A DNA stretch of 6,962 nt. Source: Chloroflexota bacterium. Its GTDB lineage: Bacteria; Chloroflexota; Limnocylindria; QHBO01. The notes beneath the pieces are model-generated. The model did not search any database and was not told the origin of the DNA. It saw nothing but the letters and a program-made list of their open reading frames with translations. Positions 5,560-6,962 of this stretch are shown here, piece by piece; the first letter of the stretch is position 1, and every line of letters begins with the position of its first letter. The position numbers and the translations under genes were made by a program. The stretch spans positions 1-6,962 of the forward strand of contig JADLBB010000230.1 of the NCBI GenBank assembly GCA_020848055.1, in the 5' to 3' direction.

Positions 5560-6962
5560 ATGACCTCCGCCCGCGCTGAGCCGGCCATGCCACGCTGGCT
5601 GCCGCACCCGGTCGCCCTGCACGTCCTGCTGCTGGGCGTGCTGCTGTTCGCTGCGTTCCTGGCCAAGGGCCCGTGGGACTCGGACTTCTACTGGCACCTC
5701 GTCACCGGGCAGCTGATCGCGGACGGCCAGTTCCCGACCACCGACCCCTACTCGTTCACCTGGTTCGGCCGGGCCTGGACGCTGCACGAGTGGCTGGGCG
5801 AGTTGATCATCTACGTGCTCGTCCACAACCTGGGCTACATGGGCGCGGCGCTCGTCTTCGCCCTCATCCCCGGCATCGTGGTCGCCGTGCTGGCGTTCGC
5901 GCTCCATCGGCTCGGATTGCGAACGGGCGCGATCATCGGCGCGACGACGCTGTCGGCGTTCCTGGTCATCCCGTACGCGACCATCCGGCCACAGGCGCTG
6001 TCGTGGATCATGTTCGCGCTGCTGATAGGTGGGCTGGTGCATCTGCGGCCAGATCGGCACCGATGGACCTTCGCGCTCGTGCCGTTCTTCCTGCTGTGGG
6101 CCAACCTGCACGGCCTGTGGGTGGTGGGGCTCGGGACCCTGGGCGTCTACGCAGTCATGACCCTGCTGGGCATGACGCCGATGTCACCCGCCAAGGGGTG
6201 GGCCGTGGCCATGATCCCGCTGGCGATGGCGGGGACGATCATCAACCCCACCGGCCCCGCCATCCTGCTCTATCCGCTGCGCTACATCGACGGCGGCGAC
6301 TGGGGCCTGGCGCACATCACCGAGTGGCAGTCGCCCGACTTCCACGACCCGGCGCACATCCCGTTACTGCTGTTCATGGCGGGTATCGCGGTCTTCGCCC
6401 GCTGGCGCGTGCCGTGGTGGATGAGCCTGCTGGCCTTCATGGGCATCGCCATGACGCTGCTGGCCCTGCGCAACGGGCCGGTGGCCGCCATCCTGGGCGT
6501 CGCGGCGCTGGGCGTGGGCATGGACGCGGCGCTGCGCGACTGGCGGCCGAATCCGCGCGCCCCCTCGCCGCGCATGGCGCGCCAGCGGCGGATCATGGAG
6601 ACCGTCGTGGCGCTCGTCATCGCCGTGGCCGGCATCTTCATCTTCATCCCGCGCGATCCTGCGGCCGCGGTGCGCGACAGCATCAACCGCGAGCTGCCGG
6701 TGCAGGGGGTCGAGATCCTGGTCGAGCGCGTGCCGGATGGCCGGATCCTGGCCTGGTATGGCTGGGGCGGCTACGTCATCGGCCAGATGTATCACCTGGG
6801 CGCCAAGGTCATGGTCGACGGTCGCAACGACATGTACGACGACGCCATCCTGCGCGAGTACGACCAGGTCCGGCACGCCGAGCCCGGCTGGGAGGCGATC
6901 GTCGACCGATGGAAGGTGGACGCCATGCTCTTCCCGCCCAACGAGCCGATCACCCGCGGCCC
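5560..6962 (+). CDS. Polytopic membrane protein B: paralogue of protein A, putative GT-C-like glycosyltransferase (3' end outside window)
   Basis: 467 codons are open up to the window edge; by comparison with protein A only a short C-terminal stretch is missing. After a first helix (about 18-36) comes W39-D-S-D-F-Y-W-H-L, then TDPYSFTWFG and an EWLGE segment, W180-A-N-L-H-G, E255-W-Q-S-P-D-F-H, and the C-terminal domain with W402-G-G-Y-V-I, V419-D-G-R and A440-E-P-G-W. In the 60 residues from 401, 25 are identical to protein A without gaps by hand alignment. Around ten hydrophobic helices lie between the loop and this domain. ATG 5560 fits the -10 hexamer 9 nt upstream; ATG 5587 is an alternative. 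It is transcribed away from the GT87 pair, across a 79-base gap. A GT-C-type role on the outer membrane face is inferred from topology and context; no named family was recognised. Confidence 0.83.
   Translation, partial: MTSARAEPAMPRWLPHPVALHVLLLGVLLFAAFLAKGPWDSDFYWHLVTGQLIADGQFPTTDPYSFTWFGRAWTLHEWLGELIIYVLVHNLGYMGAALVFALIPGIVVAVLAFALHRLGLRTGAIIGATTLSAFLVIPYATIRPQALSWIMFALLIGGLVHLRPDRHRWTFALVPFFLLWANLHGLWVVGLGTLGVYAVMTLLGMTPMSPAKGWAVAMIPLAMAGTIINPTGPAILLYPLRYIDGGDWGLAHITEWQSPDFHDPAHIPLLLFMAGIAVFARWRVPWWMSLLAFMGIAMTLLALRNGPVAAILGVAALGVGMDAALRDWRPNPRAPSPRMARQRRIMETVVALVIAVAGIFIFIPRDPAAAVRDSINRELPVQGVEILVERVPDGRILAWYGWGGYVIGQMYHLGAKVMVDGRNDMYDDAILREYDQVRHAEPGWEAIVDRWKVDAMLFPPNEPITRG

Noticed and set aside
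5481..5666. N-terminal extension of the 4632-5480 gene to an upstream ATG at 5666
   Set aside because: The extension runs through the protein B promoter and first 36 codons and encodes a non-hydrophobic, motif-free stretch; the membrane helix begins just after ATG 5480.
5554..6111. Minus-strand open frame antisense to the start of protein B
   Set aside because: Gln/Glu/Arg-rich translation without domain features, opposite a gene with strong paralogue support.

Overview
The window is strongly GC-rich and densely coded, with gaps of 0 to about 180 bases between genes and several overlapping starts. There is no rRNA, tRNA, ribosomal protein or other marker that would fix the taxonomy. The base composition, the near absence of Shine-Dalgarno sequences, and three starts sitting 8-9 nt behind a TANNNT -10 hexamer (a leaderless arrangement) suggest a GC-rich Chloroflexota lineage, or failing that an actinobacterium. 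This is an inference of moderate to low confidence.

Layout: (i) 1-650, minus: the N-terminal 216 residues of an ArnT/PMT-like (GT39/GT83-type) membrane glycosyltransferase, cut by the window edge. (ii) 828-3070, plus: a two-gene unit, a large polytopic protein of unnamed family ('protein A') followed through a 4-nt GTGA overlap by a GT87-like transferase. (iii) 3075-3724, minus: a VapC-type PIN toxin with its ribbon-helix-helix antitoxin, ending only 4 nt from the convergent GT87 gene. (iv) 3773-5480, minus: two overlapping GT87-like genes. (v) 5560-6962, plus: 'protein B', a clear paralogue of protein A, truncated by the window end.

Six of the eight genes encode polytopic membrane proteins with GT-C-like features: a first outer loop with acidic residues, and many hydrophobic helices. 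GT-C enzymes use polyprenyl-phosphate-linked sugars on the outer face of the cytoplasmic membrane. The locus is therefore best read as an accessory module for surface polysaccharide, glycolipid or glycoprotein decoration. No cytoplasmic sugar-nucleotide enzyme, flippase or acceptor is present here, so substrate and acceptor cannot be named. Proteins A and B each lie back-to-back with a minus-strand glycosyltransferase gene, which gives the locus a repeated architecture.

The most interesting regulatory structure is in front of the antitoxin gene. Four copies of a 5-bp core (GATGC/GCATC) at exact 7-bp steps fill the space from the start codon through the -10 element and include a perfect 12-bp palindrome. 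This resembles the unspaced heptad operators known for some ribbon-helix-helix repressors. The most interesting protein observation is the A/B paralogue family, with a D-x-D-[FY]-[FY]-W-H-L loop near the N-terminus and a C-terminal WGGYVI...VDGR...AEPGW domain.
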